Assembly (NCBI GenBank): GCA_034423775.1
Contig: CP139918.1
Location: 992,001-1,056,000, forward strand
Length of the DNA: 64,000 nt
Reading direction: 5' to 3'
DNA from: Alphaproteobacteria bacterium US3C007
GTDB taxonomy: Bacteria > Pseudomonadota > Alphaproteobacteria > Rhodobacterales > Rhodobacteraceae
The notes under the pieces were generated by a model, which was given only the letters and a program-made list of their open reading frames with translations, ran no database searches and was not told the origin of the DNA. Shown one piece after another: positions 54,139 through 63,061 of the stretch (the first letter of the stretch is position 1; every line of letters begins with the position of its first letter). A program made the position numbers and the translations under genes.

Positions 54139-54159
54139 TTAAGTCCGAATCGGACTTAA
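54139..54159. promoter_or_regulatory. 21-base perfect palindrome between gltD and uppP
   Basis: TTAAGTCCGA-A-TCGGACTTAA: two perfect ten-base arms around one base. It lies 126 bases upstream of gltD and 64 bases upstream of uppP. It covers the -35 region of a candidate rightward promoter whose -10 is TATAAA at 54175-54180. It has the form of a dimeric repressor operator. I cannot name the regulator; an Fe-S sensing Rrf2-type protein is one idea because GltBD is iron-sulphur rich. Confidence 0.6.
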
Positions 54160-54223
54160 AAAGAGTGTTTCTATTATAAATCTGTTGGTTATATGATGGG
54201 TTTGCACCATTATAAGGTTTTAA

Positions 54224-55030
54224 ATGCCCCTGCTTCATTTGATTATACTAGCTATTATTCAAGGGGTTACAGAATTCCTTCCCGTTTCCTCAAGCGCGCA
54301 TTTGATCCTATTTCCTGCGCTCACCGGCACCACAGATCAAGGGCCTATTATCGATGTCGCCGTCCATTTGGGCACGCTGCTCGCCGTTATGCTGTATTTT
54401 CACAGCGATGTGCGAAAGATCTTTTTTGGCGCCGGCCACCTATTGAAAGGCAGAACCACGCCACCCGAGGCCAGATTCGCGCTCTACCTGATCTATGCCA
54501 CCCTGCCCGCCATCGCCGTCGGCTTAATGCTCAAACTTTCTGGTGTAAGCGGCGCGATGCGCGAAAATGTTGCGCTGATCGGCTGGGCAATGCTAGGATT
54601 CGGCTTGCTTCTCTGGTGGGCCGATCGACGCCCCAAAACCCTAAAAGCTGTTTCAGATTTCAGCCGAGGCGATGCGCTGAAATTGGGCCTCTGGCAAGCG
54701 CTAGCGCTTATTCCGGGCACCTCGCGATCTGGCATAACCATCACCGGGGCGCTCTTGGCGGGCTATAATCGGCACGAAGCCGCGCGCTTATCCATGTTGA
54801 TGTCAATCCCGGTGATCCTAGCCGCAACAGCGCTGGCCAGCCTTGATCTGATTGCGGACGAAGCGAGCGCGCAGTTGCGTGACGCGGCATTGGCCGCCGC
54901 TTTTGCCGCCTTCTCAGCGTTCATCGCTTTGGGGCTTATGATGCGCCTGCTGCGCAGCATAAGCTTCACGCCTTATGTGATCTATCGGGTGGTTTTCGGG
55001 GCTGGCCTGATCCTCTGGGCCAGTCTTTAA
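54224..55030 (+). CDS. uppP: Undecaprenyl-diphosphatase UppP (BacA)
   Basis: Integral membrane phosphatase that recycles undecaprenyl pyrophosphate for peptidoglycan and other surface polymers. It is 268 residues with about eight hydrophobic segments. The two catalytic motifs are present: QGVTEFLPVSSSAHL near the N-terminus and PGTSRSGITIT in the second half, the active-site Glu, Ser and Arg all in place. It starts the rightward set of uppP, aroQ, matB, pgsA, moaD and moaE, though a 60-base gap follows it. Confidence 0.97.
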   Translation: MPLLHLIILAIIQGVTEFLPVSSSAHLILFPALTGTTDQGPIIDVAVHLGTLLAVMLYFHSDVRKIFFGAGHLLKGRTTPPEARFALYLIYATLPAIAVGLMLKLSGVSGAMRENVALIGWAMLGFGLLLWWADRRPKTLKAVSDFSRGDALKLGLWQALALIPGTSRSGITITGALLAGYNRHEAARLSMLMSIPVILAATALASLDLIADEASAQLRDAALAAAFAAFSAFIALGLMMRLLRSISFTPYVIYRVVFGAGLILWASL

Positions 55031-55092
55031 ACCACGCAGCCACTGTGCTAGTGACTTGTTAAGGGGATCTAATGCAGCAAAAGGATGGAACG

Positions 55093-55533
55093 ATGGCCCG
55101 CATGATTTTTATGCTGAACGGACCGAATTTGAATCTGTTGGGAAAACGCCAACCTGAAATCTATGGGCATGACACATTAAACGATATTGCCCGCGATTGC
55201 GATTTGGCCGCTGACAAGCTGGACCTAACGCTGACGCATTTGCAGTCAAATCATGAAGGCCAGCTGATTGATTGGATTCATCAAGCACGAGAGGAAGCCG
55301 AGGGCATTATAATGAATCCGGGGGCGTTCTCGCATAGCTCGATCGCCATTTTGGATGCTTTAAACACGTTTGAGGGCCCGCTTTTAGAGGTCCATATCTC
55401 TAATATCCATAAACGGGAAAGCTTCCGCCATCATTCTTACGTGTCGCTGCGCGCCGAGGGCGTGATTGCTGGGTTCGGCATCGACGGATACCGGATCGCG
55501 GTTCAGCATATCGCGAAATTGCTCACCACATAG
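55093..55533 (+). CDS. aroQ: Type II 3-dehydroquinate dehydratase
   Basis: Dodecameric shikimate-pathway enzyme converting 3-dehydroquinate to 3-dehydroshikimate. Key blocks: [20 protein letters not shown], the catalytic tyrosine in [38 protein letters not shown], and [20 protein letters not shown]. The frame also has an ATG at 55072 with GGGG five bases upstream; I choose the ATG at 55093, which has GGA six bases before it and gives the usual short N-terminus (146 residues). Catalytic residues are complete. Confidence 0.95.
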   Translation: MARMIFMLNGPNLNLLGKRQPEIYGHDTLNDIARDCDLAADKLDLTLTHLQSNHEGQLIDWIHQAREEAEGIIMNPGAFSHSSIAILDALNTFEGPLLEVHISNIHKRESFRHHSYVSLRAEGVIAGFGIDGYRIAVQHIAKLLTT

Positions 55534-55545
55534 AAAGCCCTCAGA

Positions 55546-57063
55546 ATGAGCAACGTTTTATTCGACGCGCTGTTTGCCGATCATATCGGATCTGATGCGC
55601 CGTTCTTGATCCTGCCAGATGGGGAGGTTTGGAGCTATAAACGCTTTTTAGAAACTGCCGCGCAATACGCGCATGTGTTAGAAGCGCTTGGGCTACAGAT
55701 CGGGGATCGATTGGCCGTGCAGGTACAAAAATCCCCCGAAGCCTTGGCGATCTACGCGGCCTGTTTGCAAGCAGGGGTGATCTTTCTTCCTTTAAACACC
55801 GCCTATACAGCCCGTGAAATGGCATATTTTATTGAGAATTCAGGGGCAAAACTGGTATTGTGCGACGCCAAAGCAGAAACCGCTTTGCACCCCGTAGCGC
55901 AGGCTGCGCAGGCGCAATTGCAGGTTTTGAATGGGGATGGCAGCGGCGGCTTTACACGCTTGGCGATGCACCATCCCAAAAGCTACCAACCTCGCGCCCG
56001 CAGCGGCGCTGATCTGGCAGCCTTTCTTTATACATCGGGCACGACCGGGCGCTCAAAAGGGGCCATGCTTAGCCATGATAACCTGTTATCAAACGCAAAA
56101 GCCTTATGCGATGCATGGCGCTTTACCGCCCAAGATGTGCTTTTGCACGCATTGCCTATTTTTCACACTCACGGGCTTTTTGTGGCCACAAATATTTGCC
56201 TTCTTGCCGGATGCTCGATGCGGTTTTATCCCGCGTTTGACGCCAAACAGCTGATCCAAGATATGCCAATGGCCACCGCTTTAATGGGGGTGCCGACCTT
56301 TTATTCCCGTTTGTTAAATGATCCAAATTTCACCAAACGCATTACCGAAAACATGCGCCTCTTCGTGTCGGGCAGCGCGCCGCTTCTGACAGAAACGCAT
56401 GAAGCCTTTGAAAGCCGCACCGGGCATCGTATTTTAGAGCGCTACGGCATGACCGAAACCAATATGAACACGTCAAACCCTTATAACGCTGAGCGGCGCG
56501 CGGGCACTGTTGGCTTTCCTTTACCCGGTGTAGAGCTGCGGGTCATCGATGAAAAAACCGAAGAACTGCTTCCCCAAGGTGAAATTGGAATGATCGAAAT
56601 ACGCGGCCCCAACGTGTTTCAAGGCTATTGGAACATGCCAGACAAAACTGCTGCCGAGCTGCGAGAAAACGGGTTTTTCATCACGGGTGATTTGGGGATG
56701 ATCGATGGGCAGGGCTATGTGCAAATCGTCGGGCGTAGCAAAGATCTTATCATCTCTGGTGGGTATAATATCTATCCGAAGGAAATCGAGCAAATCTTAG
56801 ATGATGTGCCCGGCGTTTTGGAAAGCGCCGTGATCGGCGTACCGCATGCAGATTTTGGCGAAACCGTGCTGGCCGCCGTGGTGCCCCGCAGCGGAGTTAC
56901 TTTGCAAGAACGCGATTTGGCCGCAGAGGTGGCGCAAAAATTAGCACGCTTTAAACATCCAAAATCCTACCAAATTATCGCGGAACTGCCGCGTAATACG
57001 ATGGGTAAAGTGCAAAAAAACCTGCTGCGAGACAGGTATAAGGGCCTTTTTGCAGCGCAGTAG
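55546..57063 (+). CDS. matB: Malonyl-CoA synthetase (MatB-like acyl-CoA ligase)
   Basis: ANL-superfamily adenylating enzyme, 505 residues, that activates malonate (and possibly methylmalonate) to its CoA thioester. Motifs: P-loop-like LYTSGTTGRSKGAMLSHDNL, ALPIFHTHGLFVATN, RYGMTETNMNTSNPYNAERR (the MatB-type A5 motif), FITGDLGMIDGQGYVQIVGR and the C-domain lysine in RNTMGKVQKN. The combination of HTHGLFVATN with MTETNMNTSNPY favours MatB over generic fatty-acyl ligases. It starts 12 bases after aroQ. No malonate decarboxylase or transporter is adjacent, so the source of malonate is unclear. Confidence 0.87.
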   Translation: MSNVLFDALFADHIGSDAPFLILPDGEVWSYKRFLETAAQYAHVLEALGLQIGDRLAVQVQKSPEALAIYAACLQAGVIFLPLNTAYTAREMAYFIENSGAKLVLCDAKAETALHPVAQAAQAQLQVLNGDGSGGFTRLAMHHPKSYQPRARSGADLAAFLYTSGTTGRSKGAMLSHDNLLSNAKALCDAWRFTAQDVLLHALPIFHTHGLFVATNICLLAGCSMRFYPAFDAKQLIQDMPMATALMGVPTFYSRLLNDPNFTKRITENMRLFVSGSAPLLTETHEAFESRTGHRILERYGMTETNMNTSNPYNAERRAGTVGFPLPGVELRVIDEKTEELLPQGEIGMIEIRGPNVFQGYWNMPDKTAAELRENGFFITGDLGMIDGQGYVQIVGRSKDLIISGGYNIYPKEIEQILDDVPGVLESAVIGVPHADFGETVLAAVVPRSGVTLQERDLAAEVAQKLARFKHPKSYQIIAELPRNTMGKVQKNLLRDRYKGLFAAQ

Positions 57064-57184
57064 CGCACCGCAACGCTCTAGAAACCGCCTCAGCCGCGCT
57101 TGGCATTCGGGCCCTAAGGCGGTTTTCAGCCTTGTGGCAGTTGCTGGCCTTTTCCTTTTGAATAAGTTTGGATACACCAAGGTT

Positions 57185-57850
57185 ATGATATGGACGGTTC
57201 CAAATATTTTAACCACGGGGCGCTTGCTTGCTGCGCCCGCATTGGCGCTGATGTTTTTGTATTTTAACCGGCCCTATGCGGATTGGTTCGCGCTGCTGCT
57301 GTTTATATTTGCCGCGCTTACTGATTGGGTTGATGGATTCCTCGCCCGCACGTGGAAACAGGAAACCAAATTTGGCCAAATGCTCGATCCGATCGCGGAT
57401 AAAGCAATGGTTATCATCGCGCTTCTGATCATTGTGGGGTATTCGAGCATGTCGCCTTGGCTTGTGCTGCCCGCGACTGTGATTTTGTTTCGCGAAGTTT
57501 TTGTGTCTGGCCTGCGCGAGTTTTTGGGCGATAGTGCCAGCACGCTGCAGGTCACAAAACTGGCAAAATGGAAAACCACCGCGCAAATGGCGGCGATTGC
57601 AATTTTATTCTCACAAGGTGTTTTTGAGCATTATCTGAAGCTCTCGGCGCGAGAAATCGGCCCAGACGCGCTGAACAATATCCTAAACGGCGGCGCCCAA
57701 GATACGCTGGGCGTGATCTGGAAGCATCATGCGATGATCTGGTCGGGCAATGTCGGGCTGATCTTACTTTGGGTTGCGGCCGCTTTAACCTTGATCACCG
57801 GCTTTGATTATTTCAAAAAAGCGCTTCCATTTTTGAAAGATGAGGCATGA
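57185..57850 (+). CDS. pgsA: CDP-diacylglycerol-glycerol-3-phosphate 3-phosphatidyltransferase
   Basis: Membrane enzyme of phosphatidylglycerol synthesis. The frame is open back to 57050, overlapping matB, but family members begin MxWTxPNILTxxRL, matching the ATG at 57185 (221 residues). The CDP-alcohol phosphotransferase signature is complete: DWVDGFLARTWKQETKFGQ followed by MLDPIADK (DGx2ARx8Gx3Dx3D). About five or six hydrophobic helices. The Shine-Dalgarno for this start is too close (AAGG), leaving some doubt on the start only. It overlaps moaD by four bases. Confidence 0.93.
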   Translation: MIWTVPNILTTGRLLAAPALALMFLYFNRPYADWFALLLFIFAALTDWVDGFLARTWKQETKFGQMLDPIADKAMVIIALLIIVGYSSMSPWLVLPATVILFREVFVSGLREFLGDSASTLQVTKLAKWKTTAQMAAIAILFSQGVFEHYLKLSAREIGPDALNNILNGGAQDTLGVIWKHHAMIWSGNVGLILLWVAAALTLITGFDYFKKALPFLKDEA

Positions 57851-58095
57851 TAGAGGTTTTATATTTTGCTTGGCTGCGCGAGCGCATCGGCATCCCCCGC
57901 GAAACCATTGATAGCCAAGCCGCCACAGTGGCGGATCTTATAACAGAGCTGCGCGCCAAAGATCCGCGCTACGCGCTGGCGTTTTCGGATCTCTCCGCGC
58001 TGCGCGCCGCAGTGGATCAAGAATTGGTTGAATTTGACGCCCCGCTCAACGGCGCCAAAGAAGTTGCATTTTTTCCTCCGATGACGGGGGGGTGA
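57847..58095 (+). CDS. moaD: Molybdopterin synthase small subunit MoaD
   Basis: Ubiquitin-like sulphur carrier of 82 residues for molybdenum cofactor synthesis. It ends in the required GG (PPMTGG), which is thiocarboxylated in the active form. It starts MIEVLYFAWLRERIGI and ends just before moaE. The four-base overlap with pgsA makes this a pgsA-moaD-moaE operon. Confidence 0.95.
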   Translation: MIEVLYFAWLRERIGIPRETIDSQAATVADLITELRAKDPRYALAFSDLSALRAAVDQELVEFDAPLNGAKEVAFFPPMTGG

Positions 58096-58097
58096 TC

Positions 58098-58541
58098 ATG
58101 CGCATCCTCATTCAAGAACACCCCTTTGATCTGGGTCAAGAAGCGCAAAACTTTGCCGAAAAACAAGACAATGCCGGCGCAATAGTTACCTTCACCGGGA
58201 TTGTGCGGAACACATCTTTAGGCGATTTAAAAACTCTCACAATCGAACATTACCCCGCCATGACAGAAAAGGCGATTTCTGAGATCGCCCAAACGGCGAT
58301 TGACAGATGGTCATTGCAGGACGCGCTGGTGCTGCATCGCTATGGAAACCTTGCCCCCGGCGAGGGAATCATGATGGTGGCAACCGCCGCCACGCATCGC
58401 AGTGACGCGTTTGCCGCCGCAGATTTTCTGATGGATTATCTCAAATCGCGCGCACCTTTTTGGAAAAAAGAGATAACCGCATCCGGAGCAAACTGGGTAG
58501 AAGCAAAAGACAGCGACGAGCAGGCTTTGAGGCGTTGGTAG
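58098..58541 (+). CDS. moaE: Molybdopterin synthase catalytic subunit MoaE
   Basis: Catalytic subunit of molybdopterin synthase, which converts precursor Z (cPMP) to molybdopterin with sulphur from MoaD. It is 147 residues from the ATG at 58098; a GTG two codons upstream overlaps the moaD stop. A G-run five bases upstream serves as ribosome site. Motifs: AIVTFTGIVRN, LTIEHYPAMTEKAI, HRYGNLAPGEGIMMVA, and the active-site lysine in PFWKKE. Complete. Confidence 0.96.
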   Translation: MRILIQEHPFDLGQEAQNFAEKQDNAGAIVTFTGIVRNTSLGDLKTLTIEHYPAMTEKAISEIAQTAIDRWSLQDALVLHRYGNLAPGEGIMMVATAATHRSDAFAAADFLMDYLKSRAPFWKKEITASGANWVEAKDSDEQALRRW

Positions 58542-58567
58542 CACGACCATCGCACCTGCCCCGGGCA

Positions 58568-58867
58568 TTATAAGCGGTCGGTTTCGCTTATCCGAGCCTG
58601 TCGCAATCCCTCCATCGCCGCGTCACGTTCTGCCCGCGCTTGGGCCAATAGGTTTGTCAGCTCAGCCTCTTTTAGGGCAGCCTCTTCACGCGCCGCATCG
58701 CGCTGCGCTGTGGCGTTAAGCAGCTCTTGTGTGACGTTGGTCATCGCCTCAATGCTGGGCAAAGAGCCGCGCAAAAGCTGCGTCCAAAGCCAATGCATGC
58801 ACCAGCCCATAGCAAAGGCTGCAAACAGCGCAAGCGCGCCAATTAACATCACCTCATTGGCCTGCAT
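58568..58867 (-). CDS. Small membrane-anchored coiled-coil protein
   Basis: From the ATG at 58867 (AGGA eight bases upstream), 99 residues: a transmembrane helix at about 6-28 (VMLIGALALFAAFAMGWCMH), then a charged coiled coil (about 48-99) rich in Ala, Glu and Arg. The frame is open to 59032 but that part overlaps the OmpA-family gene and looks like its shadow. The start lies 14 bases inside the end of that gene, so the two are translated together. Probably an envelope-associated partner of it. Family not recognised. Confidence 0.75.
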   Translation of the reverse strand: MQANEVMLIGALALFAAFAMGWCMHWLWTQLLRGSLPSIEAMTNVTQELLNATAQRDAAREEAALKEAELTNLLAQARAERDAAMEGLRQARISETDRL

Positions 58868-60740
58868 CAGCGTTTGTCCTTGCCTCAGTTGGCGGCGTTT
58901 CTGCATCACCCTGCGCCAGCGGCACCGGTTCATTTTCGCGCAGATAAAACTCAATTCGCCGGTTGATATCACGCCCTTCTGCGCTGTCATTTGCTGCAAT
59001 GGGTTTGGTCTCACCATAGCCTTGTGCCACAAAACTGCCGGTTAAAATACGCCGCCTTTGCAGCTCCATCAACACCGCCTGCGCGCGCGTTTGGCTCAGT
59101 TGCAGGTTCATTTCCTCGCGCCCCTGACTGTCTGTATGGCCAGCGATTTCAAGCGGAATTTCTCCACATTGGCGCAATATATCCGCGATTTTATCCAAGA
59201 GGTTCTGGCCTGCCAAATTCACCCGATCCGATCCCGGGTCAAAATTGATTTTTTCAGATTGAAGCAGCCCGTTAATTTGGCTGATACAAAGGACAGCCGG
59301 CAACAGATCCGGCTCTGCTTTGGGGGGCGGTTCATAGCTAATCTGCAAATCGGCGCGCACAGTATTTGGCAATATCTGGTGTACGCTTAACGCCAAAGCG
59401 GCCTGCGCATCCTTGCGATGGGACATTCCAGAAACTGTTAGATCGTGCCGGGTCAAGCGCATTTGCGCCCGCTGCAAGGGTAGCATCGCATCGATCAAAG
59501 ACAGGATCTGCAGGGTCCAATCGTTGCCCAGCGCCGGGTCCAGCGATCCAGAAAACGTCACCTTATCAAATCCAAACCGGGCTTGCGCCAGCGCCGTTAC
59601 CGCCTTTTGAGCGCGTTGATCGTCCAAAGGGCCCTGCAAAATTAAGTTGCCATCCGCCTCAAGCTCAAACAAAAACTCTGCGGCGAGAAGCCCGCCCGCC
59701 ATACCGGGCTGATTTCTAGACGCTTCAACCTTATAACCCCCTGGCAAACGCTGTTTTATTTTTTCGACCACTGCGGCGATGTTATCGGCATCTAGCGGAT
59801 TGGGAAGAAACAGCTGGAGGCGGTTATCCGCCAAATGAATTGTGGCTGTGCGGATCGGCCTTAATTCATCGAGCGCCAAAAAAATGGTTTCATCAAACCC
59901 GGTTGGGCGATCTGCAAAATTCATCAGGCAGGGCAATCCATACGTCACGTCAAACGCTTGCAACGCTGAGGCAAGCGCTTTGAGATGCATTTGGCTGTTG
60001 ACCCGGCAGGCGAGAACGCGCAACGCGCCATCGCTTTTCACCGCGCGAAAGCGATAACCTTCAGGCGCAGCATTGGGCGCCACCACCGCAATCTCATACA
60101 AAAGCCCATTCGGACTAAGCTGCTCTAGATTTGTCAAAACCTCCTGCCGGCGCTCTTCCGTTTTTACAAGCGCTTTCACAACAACGCGATCTTCCGCAAT
60201 GGTCACCTCGCCGCGATGTATCTGCGTCAAAGCTTCAAGCCCAAGCTGCTGGGCGGTGAGCCATTTTTCAGACGGGCGGCGCTGGGCGGCGGTAAAGAAA
60301 TGTTTCAGCTCCATCTGCCCCGCGGCCATATCACGCAAACCCGCCAGCAACGTCTCTTGCGCCAGCCCGCTTGGCACATTGCCCATTGCGCGGATAAACT
60401 TTGAGGTTTTAAAAATTTGTAGGGTAAGCGCAACTGGTGTTTTGGCGCCTGTCTCAGATAGAACAATCTGATCCGATAGATTGTGTATCGCCACGATTTT
60501 TCGCGCCAGTGCTAAAGCTTGAAATCGCTGCGCCGCGGTTTCAGCCTGGCCAGAGAGCACCACCTGCCGCCCATCAGCGGCAATCTCAACCCAACCCAGA
60601 TCGGCCTTTACAAAGGCGGCTTCAAGCCGCGATATGGTTTTTGCTTCAAGCACCCAAACCAAAGCCATAGCGCAGAAACAAGCTACGATCGCGGCGGCGC
60701 TAAAGGTAATAAGAATGTAGCGTTTGGCCAAAAATCGCAT
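58854..60740 (-). CDS. OmpA-family envelope protein with N-terminal BON-like repeats
   Basis: A 628-residue protein with one N-terminal transmembrane helix or uncleaved signal (about 8-31, LITFSAAAIVACFCAMALVW). Two or more BON-like or related alpha/beta modules follow (for example AADGRQVVLSGQAETAAQRF). The C-terminal OmpA peptidoglycan-binding domain is clear: INFDPGSDRVNLAGQNLLDK, IAGHTDSQGREEMNLQLSQT, VAQGYGETKPIAANDSAEGR, DINRRIEF. This Roseobacter-type protein probably links the inner membrane with peptidoglycan. The exact role is unknown. It ends in a Pro/Ala/Thr-rich tail. Confidence 0.88.
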   Translation of the reverse strand: MRFLAKRYILITFSAAAIVACFCAMALVWVLEAKTISRLEAAFVKADLGWVEIAADGRQVVLSGQAETAAQRFQALALARKIVAIHNLSDQIVLSETGAKTPVALTLQIFKTSKFIRAMGNVPSGLAQETLLAGLRDMAAGQMELKHFFTAAQRRPSEKWLTAQQLGLEALTQIHRGEVTIAEDRVVVKALVKTEERRQEVLTNLEQLSPNGLLYEIAVVAPNAAPEGYRFRAVKSDGALRVLACRVNSQMHLKALASALQAFDVTYGLPCLMNFADRPTGFDETIFLALDELRPIRTATIHLADNRLQLFLPNPLDADNIAAVVEKIKQRLPGGYKVEASRNQPGMAGGLLAAEFLFELEADGNLILQGPLDDQRAQKAVTALAQARFGFDKVTFSGSLDPALGNDWTLQILSLIDAMLPLQRAQMRLTRHDLTVSGMSHRKDAQAALALSVHQILPNTVRADLQISYEPPPKAEPDLLPAVLCISQINGLLQSEKINFDPGSDRVNLAGQNLLDKIADILRQCGEIPLEIAGHTDSQGREEMNLQLSQTRAQAVLMELQRRRILTGSFVAQGYGETKPIAANDSAEGRDINRRIEFYLRENEPVPLAQGDAETPPTEARTNADAGQ

Positions 60741-60794
60741 AAAATCGCTCGGTTAACAGGGCTGCTGCCTTCATAGGCTTTCGCGCCCATGGGT

Positions 60795-61754
60795 TCAATA
60801 AAGGAAAATCGCAAGGCCAAAGAAGACAACGGGCATTAAGCCGGTGTGGCTGTTTGCCCGAAACAATCGCAACAATAACCCGGTCTCTCCCAAGCGGAAC
60901 TGACGCAATTGCCACATCATATGCAGCACAAAGGCAGCAACGCCCAGCCCCGCAACCCAGAAAGCCGGCCCCTGTGCCTGCAGCGCCAAAGCGCCCAGCA
61001 TCAATCCACCGCTGGTAAGCGCAAAGCCCAATAACCAAGGCCATGTCTTTGCCCCAAATAGACGCGCCGTGGATTTGATGCCGATCAATGCGTCATCTTC
61101 AATATCCTGATGAGCGTAAATTGTATCGTAAAACAGCGTCCAACAAATACCGCTTAAATATAGGATCACAGCGGAAACCTGTAACCCGCCCTGATGGGCG
61201 ATAAAGGCCAATAAAACACCCCAATTAAAGGCCAAGCCCAAAAACACCTGCGGCCACCAGGTAAAGCGTTTCGCAAAAGGGTAAATCGCCACGGGGATCA
61301 GGGCGATGATCCCGCATATAATCGCCGCTGCGTTGAAGCTGAAAAGAATGCAGGCGGCCAATGCCACCTGCGCGCCCATCCAAATCACTGCCGATTTCAC
61401 CGATACTTGTCCCGAGGGGATCGGCCGCGATTTGGTCCGTTCAACCGCTCCGTCAAATTTGCGATCTGTGATATCATTCCACGTGCAGCCAGCCCCGCGC
61501 ATCAAAAAAGCCCCCAGCCCGCATCCCACAAAAATCCACACATCGCTTAAGGCAAATTGACCATCGGCTAGGATGGCAAAAAACAACCCCCACCAGCAGG
61601 GAAACAACAGCAACCAGGTTCCAATTGGCCGATCCGCCCGCGACAGGCGTAAATAAGGCCTGCTGGCTTGCGGCGCAAAGCGATCAACCCAATTGCCTTT
61701 CACAGCATCAAAAACTTCACCCGCTACCTCTGGTTTTGTTCTCTGCTCAGACAT
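60795..61754 (-). CDS. ubiA: 4-hydroxybenzoate polyprenyltransferase
   Basis: Membrane prenyltransferase of ubiquinone synthesis, 319 residues with about eight to nine helices. First Asp-rich motif: RGAGCTWNDITDRKFDGAVE; second: YDTIYAHQDIEDDALIGIKS. Both are intact, with the family block RTKSRPIPSGQVS. It is divergent from rsmE, with start codons side by side (61754/61755 or 61767). Confidence 0.96.
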   Translation of the reverse strand: MSEQRTKPEVAGEVFDAVKGNWVDRFAPQASRPYLRLSRADRPIGTWLLLFPCWWGLFFAILADGQFALSDVWIFVGCGLGAFLMRGAGCTWNDITDRKFDGAVERTKSRPIPSGQVSVKSAVIWMGAQVALAACILFSFNAAAIICGIIALIPVAIYPFAKRFTWWPQVFLGLAFNWGVLLAFIAHQGGLQVSAVILYLSGICWTLFYDTIYAHQDIEDDALIGIKSTARLFGAKTWPWLLGFALTSGGLMLGALALQAQGPAFWVAGLGVAAFVLHMMWQLRQFRLGETGLLLRLFRANSHTGLMPVVFFGLAIFLY

Positions 61755-61766
61755 ATGTTAGGCCCT

Positions 61767-62489
61767 ATGACTTCTAAAATCAGACTCTTTGTAGATCACC
61801 CGCTGGCACCGGCGCAATCACTACCTTTAACGCGCGAGCACGCGCATTACCTATTTTCCGTGATGCGCCAAAACGTGGGAGATCGCGTTCTGGTGTTCAA
61901 CGGCCAAGACGGCGAATGGCTGGCTGAAATCACGCAAGCCGGTAAAAAATCGGGCGCGCTGAGCTGTTTAACACAAAGCAAAGCACTGCGCGCCCCCCCA
62001 GATCTCTGGCTGCTTTTCGCACCGATCAAAAAAACACGCACCGATTTTATTGTAGAAAAAGCCACCGAATTGGGTGCTGCACGGATTTGTCCGGTGCAAA
62101 CCACCTTTACAAATTCTGAACGGATTCGGCGCGACCGGCTGCAAGCCCATGCGGTTGAAGCGGCCGAACAATGCGGCGGCACCTATGTGCCGGTGGTTGA
62201 CGCATTGCAGAAATTAAAAGCGGTTTTGGATCAATGGCCGGAAGATCGCAGCTTATTATTTTGCGATGAAACAAAAGCTGGCGCGGCCACTTCATTCGCT
62301 GCGCTCGCACCGGGGCCCTGCGCCATTTTAATCGGTCCGGAAGGCGGGTTTGACGCGGCAGAGCGCCAGCAGATATCCAACCTACCAAATGCGCATTGCA
62401 TCAGCTTGGGCCCGCGCATTTTGCGCGCTGATACCGCCGCGGTAACCGCCCTTAGCCTCTGGCAAGCTCACCTAGGAGATTGGACATGA
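61767..62489 (+). CDS. rsmE: 16S rRNA (uracil-1498-N3)-methyltransferase RsmE
   Basis: SPOUT-class methyltransferase modifying U1498 in 16S rRNA. Begins MTSKIRLFVDHPLA, with PUA-like N-domain (REHAHYLFSVMRQNVGDRVL) and SPOUT C-domain: EKATELGAARICPVQTTFTN, LIGPEGGFDAAE, SLGPRILRADTAAVTALS (trefoil-knot SAM site). ATGs at 61755 and 61767 are both possible; AGG lies five bases before the second. It is 240 residues from 61767. It overlaps the next gene by four bases. Confidence 0.95.
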   Translation: MTSKIRLFVDHPLAPAQSLPLTREHAHYLFSVMRQNVGDRVLVFNGQDGEWLAEITQAGKKSGALSCLTQSKALRAPPDLWLLFAPIKKTRTDFIVEKATELGAARICPVQTTFTNSERIRRDRLQAHAVEAAEQCGGTYVPVVDALQKLKAVLDQWPEDRSLLFCDETKAGAATSFAALAPGPCAILIGPEGGFDAAERQQISNLPNAHCISLGPRILRADTAAVTALSLWQAHLGDWT

Positions 62490-63007
62490 TACGGCCCGAG
62501 GCCGCAGCGGTTTTACAGCGCTGGCGCGATGCGTTTATCGGCGCGGCGCTTATCGCTTTAGGGCTCTATTGGTTTACCAAAACTTTCGGGCTATTATCCT
62601 GGGTCGGGGCGGCGCTGACCCTTATTGGAGCGCTGATTGGCTTTGCCGGGCTGCAGCGCGCGCGATTCTCAAAATCGCAACACGGGGCCGGTATCGTAGA
62701 TGTTACCGAAGGCCAAATCACCTATTTTGGCCCCGATACCGGCGGTGTGATTGCGCTGGATGATATCACCAAAATTAGCCTCATATATTATCAGAACCAG
62801 CAGCTGTGGAAACTCGAGCAACCGGCCCAGACGGCGCTGTTTATTCCCACCGGTGCAACAGGCGCAGAGCGGCTGTTTGATGCTTTTACCCAGCTAGATA
62901 ATTTTCAAATCGAGGCGATGCTTCAGCTTTTGGCGCAGCGCTTGAACACCCCTCAAACGATCTGGCAAAAAGACTATTTTTTAGACCCCCAAAATTACAT
63001 CCATTGA
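62486..63007 (+). CDS. Conserved-looking small membrane protein of unknown function
   Basis: From the ATG at 62486 (AGGAG seven bases upstream), 173 residues. Two adjacent transmembrane segments (about 16-34 and 38-56), then a soluble domain of about 110 residues that resembles a pleckstrin-homology-like or DUF-type beta sheet (VTEGQITYFGPDTGGVIALD). It ends DPQNYIH. It overlaps rsmE in an ATGA and precedes gshA. I do not recognise a named family. Confidence 0.8.
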   Translation: MIRPEAAAVLQRWRDAFIGAALIALGLYWFTKTFGLLSWVGAALTLIGALIGFAGLQRARFSKSQHGAGIVDVTEGQITYFGPDTGGVIALDDITKISLIYYQNQQLWKLEQPAQTALFIPTGATGAERLFDAFTQLDNFQIEAMLQLLAQRLNTPQTIWQKDYFLDPQNYIH

Positions 63008-63061
63008 CAGCTTGGTTAATCCACAGCAAATCTGCATATCTGAAACTTCGGAGTTCCCGCA

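Noticed and set aside
57050..57184. N-terminal extension of PgsA overlapping matB
   Set aside because: Family members begin at the MIWTVPNILT motif; the upstream part overlaps the end of matB.
58868..59032. N-terminal extension of the small coiled-coil protein
   Set aside because: It lies wholly inside the OmpA-family gene in another frame and lacks its own ribosome site; the ATG at 58867 has AGGA.
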